Positions 1 through 8,153 of a DNA stretch of 14,493 bases are shown in pieces. Both the position numbers and the translations under genes were made by a program. Source of the DNA: Chitinophaga pinensis (GTDB lineage: Bacteria > Bacteroidota > Bacteroidia > UKL13-3); contig CAMCQX010000009.1 of assembly GCA_945876985.1 (NCBI GenBank), positions 1 through 14,493 on the forward strand. The letters run 5' to 3'. The first letter of the stretch is position 1. Each line of letters opens with the position of its first letter. The notes under the pieces are model-generated. The model saw only the letters and a list, made by a program, of their open reading frames with translations. It ran no database searches and was not told the origin of the DNA.

Positions 1-9
1 TTTTTGTTA

Positions 10-39
10 TTGTATTTAACTACTGCAAGATTAGTTTTG
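10..39 (+). promoter_or_regulatory. Promoter candidate for the acyl-CoA reductase gene
   Basis: TAGTTTTG at 32-39 matches the Bacteroidota -7 box TAnnTTTG exactly. A TTG at 10-12 lies 19 bp upstream, a suitable place for the -33 element. Transcription would start near 45, about 30 nt before the ATG at 77. The -7 box forms the left arm of a perfect 9-bp inverted repeat (31-39 with 46-54, 6-nt loop). The function is inferred from the consensus match only. Confidence 0.5.
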
Positions 40-76
40 TTCCCTCAAAACTAAAAATAGAATCGTTCTAAATTAC

Positions 77-1090
77 ATGACTTTTCAACAACGCAAAGAA
101 GCTTTTATTCAACTAGGACATTTTTTACAAGATGCTGCTAATAATGCACATAAGGCTATAGTTGAGGCCTATTTATACAATCAGTGGTTCACAGAGGAAA
201 GCCAAAGAATGGCTTTACAAGCTTGGGCCGATGCTTTAAATGAGCAAAAAATAAATGATTGGACGGCAAAATATGATTTTGAAAAACCTCAAAATTCCAA
301 AACCGTTGCCATTATTATGGCAGGAAATATTCCGTTAGTGGGTCTCCACGATTTAATTTGTGTGTTACTTTCTGGTCATCATGCTTTGGTTAAATTAAGT
401 AGCGATGATAAAATTTTGCCTAAATTTATTGTGGCCGCATTGCTGCAAATTGAACCTGCTTTTGCCGATAGAATAACTTTATTAAACGATGAAAAGTTGG
501 AGAAATACGATGCGGTTATTGCCACAGGCAGCAATAATAGCAACCGTTATTTTGAACATTATTTTAGTAAGGTTCCTAATATTTTACGTAAAAACAGAAA
601 TAGCATTGCCGTTTTAACGGGCAATGAAACCAATGATGAAATGAAATTATTGGCAAAAGACATTTTTACTTATTTTGGTTTGGGCTGCCGCAATGTGAGT
701 AAGTTGTATCTTCCAAAAGGTTTTGATATGGCTTTGTTTTTTGAAAACACCAAAGATTACGATTTGTATTTAAACCATAACAAATATGCCAATAATTTGA
801 TGTACCATAAATCTATTTGGCTTTTGAATCAAGATGATTTTTTAGAAAACGGATTGATAAATTTAAAAGAAGACAAAAGTTTTTCATCGCCTTTGGCAAG
901 TATTTTTTACGAATATTACGAAAATATTGATGATATTAAAGCAATGATTGAAAACCGCAAAGACGAAATTCAATGCGTAGTAAGTAAAATAGATTTGGGA
1001 GTAAATATTCGTTTTGGTAAAACCCAACAACCCGAACTTTGGGATTATGCCGATAATGTTGATACGATTGAGTTTTTGTTAGGATTGTAA
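77..1090 (+). CDS. LuxC-like acyl-CoA reductase
   Basis: This is a predicted NADPH-dependent reductase of acyl-CoA or other acyl thioesters to aldehydes, in the aldehyde dehydrogenase superfamily and related to LuxC. At 337 residues it has the short form common in Bacteroidota. Visible motifs are AGNIPLVG (about 82-89), the nucleotide-fold segment ATGSNNSNRYFE (about 149-160), and FGLGCRNVSKLYLP (about 200-213), whose Cys204 is the likely catalytic thiol. The ATG at 77 follows a consensus -7 box at a normal distance, and no alternative start fits better. The methyltransferase gene follows after 28 bp but appears to have its own promoter. The family is clear from the motifs; the physiological substrate is not. 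In relatives this gene often sits near a ferredoxin gene (from memory), which would lie left of the window if present. Confidence 0.85.
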   Translation: MTFQQRKEAFIQLGHFLQDAANNAHKAIVEAYLYNQWFTEESQRMALQAWADALNEQKINDWTAKYDFEKPQNSKTVAIIMAGNIPLVGLHDLICVLLSGHHALVKLSSDDKILPKFIVAALLQIEPAFADRITLLNDEKLEKYDAVIATGSNNSNRYFEHYFSKVPNILRKNRNSIAVLTGNETNDEMKLLAKDIFTYFGLGCRNVSKLYLPKGFDMALFFENTKDYDLYLNHNKYANNLMYHKSIWLLNQDDFLENGLINLKEDKSFSSPLASIFYEYYENIDDIKAMIENRKDEIQCVVSKIDLGVNIRFGKTQQPELWDYADNVDTIEFLLGL

Positions 1091-1102
1091 TTTTTATATT
1101 TG
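1075..1102 (+). promoter_or_regulatory. Promoter candidate for the methyltransferase gene
   Basis: TATATTTG at 1095-1102 matches TAnnTTTG exactly, and TTTG at 1075-1078 could serve as the -33 element with a 16-bp spacer. Transcription would begin near 1109, leaving a leader of about 10 nt before the TTG start. The -33 part lies inside the end of the preceding gene. Confidence 0.45.
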
Positions 1103-1118
1103 AAAAAAAGCTAATCAT

Positions 1119-1928
1119 TTGAAATTACATTACTTTAAAAATTTTATACAACATTATTTAACTTCTACATTGATTGATGTATTGCATTCGCCTTTTGTTT
1201 TTGATTTGTACCAAACTGCCATTAAAAAACAAAAGCATCATTTAAAGTTTAAAGTCATTGAAAACTGTAGAACAAATCTTTTAAAAAACAATGAAATTGT
1301 ATCTTATTCCGATTTGGGTGCTGGTAGCAATATACTATCAACTGAAACTAAAAAAGTAGTAAAACATTTAGCAAAAGCGCATTTAAAACCTGCTAGAATT
1401 GCTCAAATTATTCATCAAATTGTTTTAAAGTATAAGTATAAAAATATCATAGAACTAGGTACTTCGCTTGGAATTACAGCCAGTTATATTGCATCAGCAA
1501 TAAAAGAAAACTACCCATTTGAGGAAACAAATTTTACTACCATTGAAGGAATTAACGATGTAAGAAAAGTTGCTTTAAAACAATTTGAAACATTAGAATT
1601 ATCAAAATATGTTAACTCAATTGAAGGAAATTTCAATGTAAAATTAGATGATGTTTTAAGTAATTACGAAACCATTGATATGTTTTTTATAGATGGAAAT
1701 CACACATACGAAGCCACCATGGAATATTTTTATAAAGCATTGCCATTGGCACACAATGATTCCGTTTTTATATTTGACGATATATATTGGAGCCCAAGAA
1801 TGACAAAGGCTTGGGAGGAAATAAAACAAAATAATGATGTTTACCAAACCGTTGATTTGTTTTTTATTGGTTTAGTGTTTTTTAGAACAGAACAAAACAG
1901 GCAACATTTTAAGTTACGTGTTTTTTAA
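1119..1928 (+). CDS. Class I SAM-dependent methyltransferase (TTG start)
   Basis: This is a 269-residue Rossmann-fold methyltransferase of the Methyltransf_24 type. The SAM-binding motif I is ELGTSLGITASYIASA, roughly residues 107-122. A later acidic motif, FIDGNHTYEATMEYF, and the strand FIFDDIYWSP follow in the expected order. The N-terminal segment VLHSPFVFDLY is typical of the Bacteroidota members. The start is TTG. The in-frame TGA at 1101-1103 excludes an upstream start, and the next in-frame ATG would remove the whole N-terminal domain. The substrate cannot be deduced. The gene ends 200 bp before dnaE, and no convincing terminator is visible there. The methyltransferase fold is well supported; any more specific name would be a guess. 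Confidence 0.8.
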   Translation: MKLHYFKNFIQHYLTSTLIDVLHSPFVFDLYQTAIKKQKHHLKFKVIENCRTNLLKNNEIVSYSDLGAGSNILSTETKKVVKHLAKAHLKPARIAQIIHQIVLKYKYKNIIELGTSLGITASYIASAIKENYPFEETNFTTIEGINDVRKVALKQFETLELSKYVNSIEGNFNVKLDDVLSNYETIDMFFIDGNHTYEATMEYFYKALPLAHNDSVFIFDDIYWSPRMTKAWEEIKQNNDVYQTVDLFFIGLVFFRTEQNRQHFKLRVF

Positions 1929-1978
1929 AAAATATATAACAGTATCACACTTTAATGATTTGGTTTCATTTTTTATAT

Positions 1979-2011
1979 CATTCAAAATTTAAAATTCAAC
2001 ATTCAAAATTT
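1979..2011. repeat. Short AT-rich direct repeat in the leader of dnaE
   Basis: CATTCAAAATTT occurs at 1979-1990 and again at 2000-2011, a 21-bp period, with the related AAAATTCAA between the copies. It lies in the 200-bp gap between the methyltransferase and dnaE. Such ATTCAAAATT runs are common low-complexity spacers in AT-rich Bacteroidota genomes. No function is assigned. No perfect TAnnTTTG box was found in this gap. Confidence 0.5.
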
Positions 2012-2128
2012 TCTTTTTCGTTGATAACTTTTTTAAACATTCAATGTAATCAGTCAGTTCAATTTTCTTTTTCAACAATGTGTTTTCAATATAAATGTTA
2101 GTGTAAATTAGCAGACTATTTTTAAAAG

Positions 2129-5100
2129 ATGCAGTTTTCACATTTACATGTTCACACCCAATTTTCGTTGCTCGATGGAGCGGCAGAAATTGGTAATTTA
2201 TACAAAAAAGCACTCAAAGACAATATGCCTGCTATTGCCATTACTGATCATGGCAATATGTTTGGCGCATTTCAATTTGTTGCGGAAGCATATAAACATA
2301 AAAACGATGATGGTTCTTTAAAAGTAAAACCAATTGTTGGCTGTGAGTTTTATGTGGTAAATGATAGAACAAAACGTGCTTTTACAAAAGATGACAAGGA
2401 TAAACGTTACCATCAATTATTATTGGCAAAAAATGCAGAAGGCTACCAAAATTTAATTAAAATATGTTCGCTTGGATACATGGAAGGCATGTATGGAAAA
2501 TATCCAAGAATAGATAAGGAATTAATTTTAAAATACCACAAAGGATTAATTGCTACTACTTGTTGCCTTGGGGCAATGGTTCCACAAACTATTCTGAAAA
2601 AAGGAGAGGCTGAAGCTGAAAAAGAATTCAAATGGTGGTTAGATATTTTTGGTGAAGATTACTATGTAGAAATGCAACGTCATGATATTAAAGAACAAAA
2701 TATTGTGAACGAAGTTTTGATGAAGTTTGCAGCAAAATATAATGTGAAAGTGATTGCCTCAAACGATTCACATTATGTAGATCAGCAGGATGCCAATGCA
2801 CACGATATTTTATTATGTGTAAACACGGGTTCATTGCAAAGCACACCAAGTAACAAGGATTTTTCAGACGATGATGTAAGTGTAAAAGGCCGAAGATTTG
2901 CATTTGCAAACGATCAGTTTTATTTTAAAACTACCGAGGAAATGAGTACGCTTTTTAGCGATATTCCTCAAGCCATTGATAATACCAATGAAATAGTAAG
3001 TAAAATTGAAACGCTCGATTTAAAGCGAGAAGTTTTATTACCCAATTTTGAAATTCCAACTGAGTTTCAAACCCAAGCCCAATACTTGCGCCACTTAACA
3101 TGGGAAGGCGCCCGAAGACGTTATTCTGAAGTAACTCCTGCCATTGAGGAACGAATTAATTTTGAATTACTAACCATCGAAACAATGGGTTTTGTTGGCT
3201 ACTTTTTAATTGTAATGGATTTTATAAAAGCGGGTAGAGATTTAGGCGTTTTTATTGGTCCTGGTCGTGGTTCGGCAGCTGGAAGTGTAGTAGCTTATTG
3301 TACTGAAATAACCAATATTGACCCAATAAAATACGAACTACTTTTTGAAAGATTTTTAAATCCTGATAGGAAATCATTACCCGATATTGATACAGATTTT
3401 GACGATGTTGGAAGACAAAAAGTAATTGATTATGTGATTCAAAAATATGGTAGAAATCAAGTTGCTCAAATTATCACTTATGGAACTATGGCTGCTAAGT
3501 CAAGTATAAAAGATGTATCGCGCGTTTTAGATTTACCATTAGCAGATGCAAATATTTTAGCAAAATTAGTTCCGTCAAAACCTGGTGTAAAATTAGTAAG
3601 GTTGCTTCATGCTCCTTTAGATGGTGAAAAAAGTTTAAAAGAAAAAGAAGGTTTAGAGGGAGATGATATTGAAAATGTAAAAAAACTTCGATTAATTTAT
3701 GAAGGATCAGATTTACAAAGTAAAGTATTAAAAGAAGCAGAAAAATTAGAAGGTTCGGTAAGAGGAACTGGCGTTCATGCTGCTGGTTTAATTATTGCTC
3801 CTTGCGATTTAACCGATTTAATTCCTGTTGCAGTTGCAAAAGATTCTGATTTATTGGTTACCCAATTTGAAGGTAAAGTAATTGAAGATGCTGGTGTCAT
3901 TAAAATGGATTTTTTAGGCTTAAAAAACTTAACAATTTTAAAAAATACGCTGAGGTTTATAAAGGAAAATCATGACATTGAAATTAACTTAGAAGATATT
4001 CCTTTAGATGATCAAAAAACCTATGAAACAGTTTTTCAAAAAGGTGATACCAATGCTGTTTTTCAGTTTGAAAGTGCTGGAATGCAAAAGCATTTAAAAG
4101 ATTTAAAACCTGATACTTTTAATGATTTGGTAGCAATGAATGCATTATACAGGCCAGGTCCAATTGCTTATATTCCAACTTATATAAATAGAAAACATGG
4201 CAATGAAAAAATAGAATATGATTTGCCTGAAATGCAAGAATATTTGGAGCCTACTTATGGTGTTACCGTTTTTCAGGAACAGGTGATGTTATTGTCACAA
4301 AAAATTGGAAATTTTACCAAAGGTGATGCCGATACATTGCGAAAAGCAATGGGAAAAAAAGATATCAAAACTTTGGATAAAATGAAAAGCAAATTTATTG
4401 AAGGTGCCACATCAAATGGGCATCCTACTGATAAATTAGAGAAAATTTGGAAAGATTGGGAAGCTTTTGCCCAATACGCTTTTAATAAATCGCATTCAGT
4501 TTGTTATGCATATGTTGCTTTCCATACTGCCTATTTAAAAACTCATTATCCTGCTGAATTTATGGCTGCCACTTTAGATAATGCATCAGGTGATATTGAT
4601 CAAATTTCTTTCTTTATGGAAGAATGCAGAAGAATGGGATTAAATATTTTTGGACCAGATGTAAATAAATCGGAAGTGAAGTTTTCGGTAAATAAAGAAG
4701 GCGAATTACGCTTTGGTTTAGCAGCCATTAAAGGCGTTGGTGAAGCTGCCGTTGAGGAAATTATAGCAGAAAGAAAAAAGACAGGTACCTATAAAAGTAT
4801 TTTTGATTTAACTAAAAGAGTAAGCTTAAGATCAGTTACTAAAAAAACATTAGAAGGATTGGTTTTTGGCGGTGCTTTTGATTGTTTTGAGGGAACACAT
4901 AGAGCTCAATATTTTTCAGCAAATGAAGATGCTAGTATCATAGAAAAAGCCATTAAGTTTAGCAATGCTTTGCAAGCTAATGAAAATGCAAACCAACAAA
5001 GTTTATTTGGTGGTGGGGTATCTGTAAGTTTACCAGAACCTATTATTCCTGCAGCTGAAACCTGGAGTTTAATGGAACAGTTAAAGAAAGAAAAAGAAGT

Positions 5101-5710
5101 AATAGGAATTTATCTTTCAGGTCATCCTTTAGATCCTTTTAAAGTAGAAATTGATAAATTATCATCACATCCTTTGGTGGAGTTGAAGGAATTGAAAGCG
5201 TTAAAAGGAGTTGAATTGAAGGTTGCTGGCGTGGTTGCTTCTGCAAACCATAGAATGAGCAAAGCAGGAAAACCATTTGGTAGTTTTATTATTGAAGATT
5301 TTAGTGGATTTATTGAAATACCGTTATTTGGCGAAAACTATTTGAATTATAAAAAATATTTAGAAGCAGGATACTATTTATACATAAAAGGTAGAGTTGA
5401 TAACAGATGGGGCAAAGAAGATGATTTTGAATTTAAAATTTCATCTATTGAAATGCTTACGGATGTAAGAGAAAAGTATATTAAAAATATAAGTGTAGAA
5501 ATAGATTTAGAAAGATTAGATGATCAATTCATCAGTTTAATTTTTGATAAAATAAAAGGAAATGATGGAACTGCTTCCCTTAATTTTATAGTAACAAACC
5601 GAAAAGAACAAATGGCAATTAGCATGCGATCTAGTAAATATAAAGTTTCGTTAACGAATGAAATGCTTCAAATTTTGGATGATTTAGGTCTAACTTATAA
5701 ATTGAATTAA
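2129..5710 (+). CDS. dnaE: DNA polymerase III alpha subunit
   Basis: This is the catalytic subunit of the replicative DNA polymerase (C-family). At 1193 residues it is close to E. coli DnaE (1160). The order of domains is standard. An N-terminal PHP domain carries HLHVHTQFSLLDGA (5-18) and ITDHGNMFG (38-46). The palm has GPGRGSAAGSVVAYC, then PDIDTDFDD (418-426) with Asp419 and Asp421 equivalent to E. coli Asp401 and Asp403. The third catalytic aspartate is Asp594, in KMDFLGLKNLT. A helix-hairpin-helix region (LAAIKGVGEAAVEEI) follows, then a sliding-clamp binding pentapeptide QQSLF at 956-960 and an OB-fold near 1030-1110. All catalytic residues are present and no intein or frameshift is seen. 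The ATG at 2129 places the PHP motif at the correct distance from the N terminus. Confidence 0.98.
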   Translation: MQFSHLHVHTQFSLLDGAAEIGNLYKKALKDNMPAIAITDHGNMFGAFQFVAEAYKHKNDDGSLKVKPIVGCEFYVVNDRTKRAFTKDDKDKRYHQLLLAKNAEGYQNLIKICSLGYMEGMYGKYPRIDKELILKYHKGLIATTCCLGAMVPQTILKKGEAEAEKEFKWWLDIFGEDYYVEMQRHDIKEQNIVNEVLMKFAAKYNVKVIASNDSHYVDQQDANAHDILLCVNTGSLQSTPSNKDFSDDDVSVKGRRFAFANDQFYFKTTEEMSTLFSDIPQAIDNTNEIVSKIETLDLKREVLLPNFEIPTEFQTQAQYLRHLTWEGARRRYSEVTPAIEERINFELLTIETMGFVGYFLIVMDFIKAGRDLGVFIGPGRGSAAGSVVAYCTEITNIDPIKYELLFERFLNPDRKSLPDIDTDFDDVGRQKVIDYVIQKYGRNQVAQIITYGTMAAKSSIKDVSRVLDLPLADANILAKLVPSKPGVKLVRLLHAPLDGEKSLKEKEGLEGDDIENVKKLRLIYEGSDLQSKVLKEAEKLEGSVRGTGVHAAGLIIAPCDLTDLIPVAVAKDSDLLVTQFEGKVIEDAGVIKMDFLGLKNLTILKNTLRFIKENHDIEINLEDIPLDDQKTYETVFQKGDTNAVFQFESAGMQKHLKDLKPDTFNDLVAMNALYRPGPIAYIPTYINRKHGNEKIEYDLPEMQEYLEPTYGVTVFQEQVMLLSQKIGNFTKGDADTLRKAMGKKDIKTLDKMKSKFIEGATSNGHPTDKLEKIWKDWEAFAQYAFNKSHSVCYAYVAFHTAYLKTHYPAEFMAATLDNASGDIDQISFFMEECRRMGLNIFGPDVNKSEVKFSVNKEGELRFGLAAIKGVGEAAVEEIIAERKKTGTYKSIFDLTKRVSLRSVTKKTLEGLVFGGAFDCFEGTHRAQYFSANEDASIIEKAIKFSNALQANENANQQSLFGGGVSVSLPEPIIPAAETWSLMEQLKKEKEVIGIYLSGHPLDPFKVEIDKLSSHPLVELKELKALKGVELKVAGVVASANHRMSKAGKPFGSFIIEDFSGFIEIPLFGENYLNYKKYLEAGYYLYIKGRVDNRWGKEDDFEFKISSIEMLTDVREKYIKNISVEIDLERLDDQFISLIFDKIKGNDGTASLNFIVTNRKEQMAISMRSSKYKVSLTNEMLQILDDLGLTYKLN

Positions 5711-5769
5711 ATTATAAATGCTTAAATACTAAACCTAAAAATTAAAGACTGACATTTTGTTTGTATTTT

Positions 5770-5777
5770 TAAATTTG
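5770..5777 (+). promoter_or_regulatory. -7 box candidate upstream of trxA
   Basis: TAAATTTG matches TAnnTTTG exactly, 53 bp before the trxA ATG. The -33 element is not convincing: the nearest TTTG at 5756-5759 leaves only a 10-bp spacer. There is no recognisable terminator between dnaE and this site, so trxA may also receive read-through. Confidence 0.35.
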
Positions 5778-5829
5778 GGTTTTAAATTGCGTAACAATAA
5801 ATATTATAAAAAAAATAAATAGATAAATT

Positions 5830-6150
5830 ATGGCATTAGAAATAACAGACGCTAATTTTCAAGAATTAGTTTTAGACTCAAAAGTTCCAGTTTTAGTTGA
5901 TTTTTGGGCGGAGTGGTGTGGTCCTTGCCGCATGGTAGGTCCGGTAGTTGACGAATTAGCAAAAGAATATGATGGTAAAGCTGTAGTGGGTAAAGTTAAC
6001 GTAGATAACAATCCTAAAATAGCAACTGATTTTGGTATTATGAGTATTCCTGCTTTATTGTTTTTTAAAGATGGAAAATTAGTAGATAAACAAGTTGGTG
6101 CAGTTCCAAAACATATTTTGGCTGGCAAATTGGATGCACAATTGGCATAA
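5830..6150 (+). CDS. trxA: Thioredoxin
   Basis: This is a cytoplasmic protein-disulfide reductase of 106 residues, the normal size for bacterial thioredoxin 1. The redox centre is WCGPC (Cys30 and Cys33) after the strand VLVDFWAE. The cis-proline segment is MSIPALLFFKDG with Pro74. There is no signal peptide, so it should act in the cytosol. It would be reduced by thioredoxin reductase and would supply electrons to ribonucleotide reductase and peroxiredoxins. It follows dnaE in the same direction after 119 bp and is closed by a strong hairpin terminator. A dnaE-thioredoxin-DUF58 order is, as far as I recall, common in Bacteroidota. Confidence 0.97.
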   Translation: MALEITDANFQELVLDSKVPVLVDFWAEWCGPCRMVGPVVDELAKEYDGKAVVGKVNVDNNPKIATDFGIMSIPALLFFKDGKLVDKQVGAVPKHILAGKLDAQLA

Positions 6151-6171
6151 AAATTAACAATAATTTTTTCT

Positions 6172-6209
6172 AAAAATCCCTTTAAATATTTGAAGGGATT
6201 TTTTATTTT
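6172..6209 (+). terminator. Rho-independent terminator after trxA
   Basis: An 11-bp perfect stem pairs 6172-6182 (AAAAATCCCTT) with 6193-6203 (AAGGGATTTTT). The 10-nt gap can close further by a G-U and two A-U pairs. A T-rich tail follows to 6210. It begins 21 bp after the trxA stop codon and ends only 8 bp before the DUF58 start codon. Confidence 0.85.
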
Positions 6210-6217
6210 TACAAACC

Positions 6218-7126
6218 TTGGAAAATATCATCACAGAACATAATTTACTTGAAACTGGTAACTTAGAATTGCTTGCCAAACAAGTGGTAGAAGGTTTTAT
6301 AACGGGCTTACATAAAAGTCCATTTCATGGATTTAGCGTTGAATTTGCCGAACATAGGCAGTATAATTCTGGTGAAAGTATCAAACATATTGATTGGAAA
6401 CTTTTTGGTAGAACAGAAAAACTTTATACCAAAAGGTATGAGGAAGAAACTAATTTGAGGTGCTATATGGTCATTGATAATTCAGCTTCTATGTATTTTC
6501 CAAAGGATGGAATGAGTAAAATTAATTTTGCCACTTATTCAGCTGCATGTATTACTTATATGCTCAAAAAACAACGTGATGCTGTTGGTTTAAGTATTTT
6601 AAATGATGAAATTGTTTTTCAATCACCCGCAAAATCAAGTTCGGTTCATGTAAAAATGATTTTTAATGAATTGAATAAATTAAATGCCGCAAAAAATGTA
6701 AATGCTGGAAGTAAATTGGCAGTTGGTTTACACCAAATTGCTGAAAGTATTCAAAAACGTTCCATGATTATCATTTTTACTGATATGTTTAGTACAGAAA
6801 ATATGGAAACTTTATTTGAGGCATTGCAACATTTGAAATATTGTAAACATGAAGTTGTTTTGTTTCATGTTCAAGATAAAAAGTTTGAAATTGATTTTGA
6901 TTTTTCAAAACGACCTTATCTATTTATTGACAGTGAAACAGGAGAAAAGCTAAAAATTTTTCCTAACTTAGTGAGTAATGATTACAAGAAAATGTTTGAA
7001 AATTTTAAAGAAGAAATAAAACTAAAATGCGCCCAACTTAAAGTTGATTTTGTGGATGCAGCCATTCAAGATAACTTTAATCATATTATTTTAACTTTCT
7101 TACAAAAAAGAGAAAAAATGAAATAA
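6218..7126 (+). CDS. DUF58 domain protein with vWA-like fold (TTG start)
   Basis: This 302-residue protein belongs to the DUF58 family. The family signature spans about residues 46-77: HRQYNSGESIKHIDWK followed by FGRTEKLYTKRYEEE. The following vWA-like domain has an intact metal-binding MIDAS motif DNSAS (87-91). DUF58 proteins usually work with MoxR-type AAA+ ATPases and BatA-like vWA proteins, but neither is nearby here. No transmembrane helix is apparent, so a cytosolic location is likely. The start is TTG at 6218; an in-frame TGA at 6191-6193 limits upstream choices, and no later Met keeps the signature region intact at a normal length. The trxA terminator ends just upstream, so either read-through or a near-leaderless promoter must supply the transcript. 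The molecular function of the family is not established. Confidence 0.85.
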   Translation: MENIITEHNLLETGNLELLAKQVVEGFITGLHKSPFHGFSVEFAEHRQYNSGESIKHIDWKLFGRTEKLYTKRYEEETNLRCYMVIDNSASMYFPKDGMSKINFATYSAACITYMLKKQRDAVGLSILNDEIVFQSPAKSSSVHVKMIFNELNKLNAAKNVNAGSKLAVGLHQIAESIQKRSMIIIFTDMFSTENMETLFEALQHLKYCKHEVVLFHVQDKKFEIDFDFSKRPYLFIDSETGEKLKIFPNLVSNDYKKMFENFKEEIKLKCAQLKVDFVDAAIQDNFNHIILTFLQKREKMK

Positions 7127-7163
7127 TACGACAAAAAATTTTTTATTCGAAAAAAATGTCGTA
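7127..7163. promoter_or_regulatory. Inverted repeat, candidate operator of the Xre/RES pair
   Basis: TACGACA at 7127-7133 and its exact reverse complement TGTCGTA at 7157-7163 flank a 23-nt A/T-rich spacer. The site begins directly after the DUF58 stop codon and ends directly before the first possible antitoxin ATG. Antitoxins of this family usually repress their own operon by binding a palindrome at the promoter, so this is the natural candidate. No T-run follows, so it is not a good terminator. Confidence 0.5.
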
Positions 7164-7685
7164 ATGTTGTGGGTGGGAAAAACGTATAAATCAACTCGAA
7201 CAGTAAAAACAAACAATAATATTGAACATTCAATGACTGTTGAAGAACCTATTGCTTCTTTTTATCCAGCTCAAAATCCTCTTTTATCAATTTTAAATTT
7301 AACCTCTCATTTTCAAAATGAAATGGATTTAGTGAAATTGAGCAGAAATGGTTTGTTAAAGCAGTCAGTTACTAATATGGCTGCAAAGTTTGGAATAACG
7401 CAAGAAAAAATTTGCGAACTTTTACACATGAGCACACGTAATTTTCAGCGTATTAAGGAAACATCACCTTTAGATATTTATACATCAGAACAAACCATAG
7501 AAATGGCTCATGTTTATGCTAAAGCTTACCAAATATTTTCAGATGAAGATGCAATTAAACAATGGTTTCAAACGCCTAATTATGCATTAGGCAATCAAAA
7601 ACCTTTAGATTTATTGGATACAAGTTTTGGAGTAAAAATGGTTTCTGATGTTTTGGGTAGAATTGAACATGGCGTTTTTTCTTAA
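7164..7685 (+). CDS. Xre/MbcA/ParS-type antitoxin (DUF2384)
   Basis: This is the antitoxin of a type II RES/Xre toxin-antitoxin pair. An N-terminal Xre-like helix-turn-helix region spans about residues 66-97, including KFGITQEKICELLHMSTRNF. The C-terminal toxin-binding DUF2384 domain has the characteristic LGNQKPLDLLDTSFG and VLGRIEHGVFS ending. It should bind and neutralise the RES toxin and repress the operon, probably through the inverted repeat just upstream. Two starts are possible. The ATG at 7164 gives 173 residues; the ATG at 7233 (MTVEEPIASF) gives 150. The first 23 residues look poorly structured, and the inverted repeat abuts the first ATG, so the later start deserves serious consideration. 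The toxin gene begins 8 bp after the stop codon, in the usual antitoxin-first order. Confidence 0.9.
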   Translation: MLWVGKTYKSTRTVKTNNNIEHSMTVEEPIASFYPAQNPLLSILNLTSHFQNEMDLVKLSRNGLLKQSVTNMAAKFGITQEKICELLHMSTRNFQRIKETSPLDIYTSEQTIEMAHVYAKAYQIFSDEDAIKQWFQTPNYALGNQKPLDLLDTSFGVKMVSDVLGRIEHGVFS

Positions 7686-7693
7686 TAGTTAAA

Positions 7694-8152
7694 ATGCATA
7701 TTTATAGATTTGGTTTAAAGAAATTTATTAGTGACTTAAGTGGTCAAGGTGCTAAAATATATGGAGGAAGATGGAATACTGTTGGTAATGCAATGTTATA
7801 TTCGTCTTATAGTCCATCTTTGGCCATGCTTGAATTTGCTTGCAATGCCAGTGGTATTACAAAAACAATTCAAACCAGTTTGTTAACTTTGAAATTAGAT
7901 AGCAAGGTGAAAATTGAAATAATTACTTTGAATGATTTACCAGCCAATTGGCAGCAAGTTCCTAGTCCCGATTCTTTAAAAGTTATTGGAAATAATTGGT
8001 TGAAAAGTAATAAAACATTGGCATTGAAAGTTCCATCTGCAATTATGCCATTGGAATGTAATTTATTAATAAATTCATTGCATAAAGATTTTTTTAAACT
8101 TGAAATTGAAAACTTTGTTGACATGAATATTGATAGTAGAATTTTAAAATAA
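7694..8152 (+). CDS. RES-domain toxin
   Basis: This 152-residue protein is a RES-family toxin; characterised members degrade NAD+ and arrest growth. The core is intact: YRF near the N terminus, DLSGQGAKIYGGRWN (14-28) with Arg26, Tyr36 in MLYSSYS, and Glu47 in LAMLEFAC. A later segment VPSAIMPLECN (113-123) supplies the conserved serine, Ser115. These are the Arg, Glu and Ser positions that name the family. The next motif reads INSLHKDF, whereas many relatives have a form like INPLHPDF, so two prolines are replaced. The gene is expected to be co-transcribed with the antitoxin gene. Its TAA stop is followed after one base by the ispE ATG, which suggests coupling. No frameshift or early stop is seen, so it looks functional. 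Confidence 0.92.
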   Translation: MHIYRFGLKKFISDLSGQGAKIYGGRWNTVGNAMLYSSYSPSLAMLEFACNASGITKTIQTSLLTLKLDSKVKIEIITLNDLPANWQQVPSPDSLKVIGNNWLKSNKTLALKVPSAIMPLECNLLINSLHKDFFKLEIENFVDMNIDSRILK

Positions 8153-8153
8153 A

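Noticed and set aside
1950..1982. AATGAT/ATCATT hairpin as a methyltransferase terminator
   Set aside because: Six A/T-rich pairs around an 18-nt loop would be unstable and no clean T-run follows.
1979..2011. CRISPR-like repeat
   Set aside because: There are only two short AT-rich copies with a 9-bp gap and no array structure.
1989..2213. Minus-strand open frame of 74 codons before dnaE
   Set aside because: It overlaps the dnaE start region, and the rest is AT-rich low-complexity sequence with Lys, Ile and Leu bias. No promoter or recognisable motif supports it.
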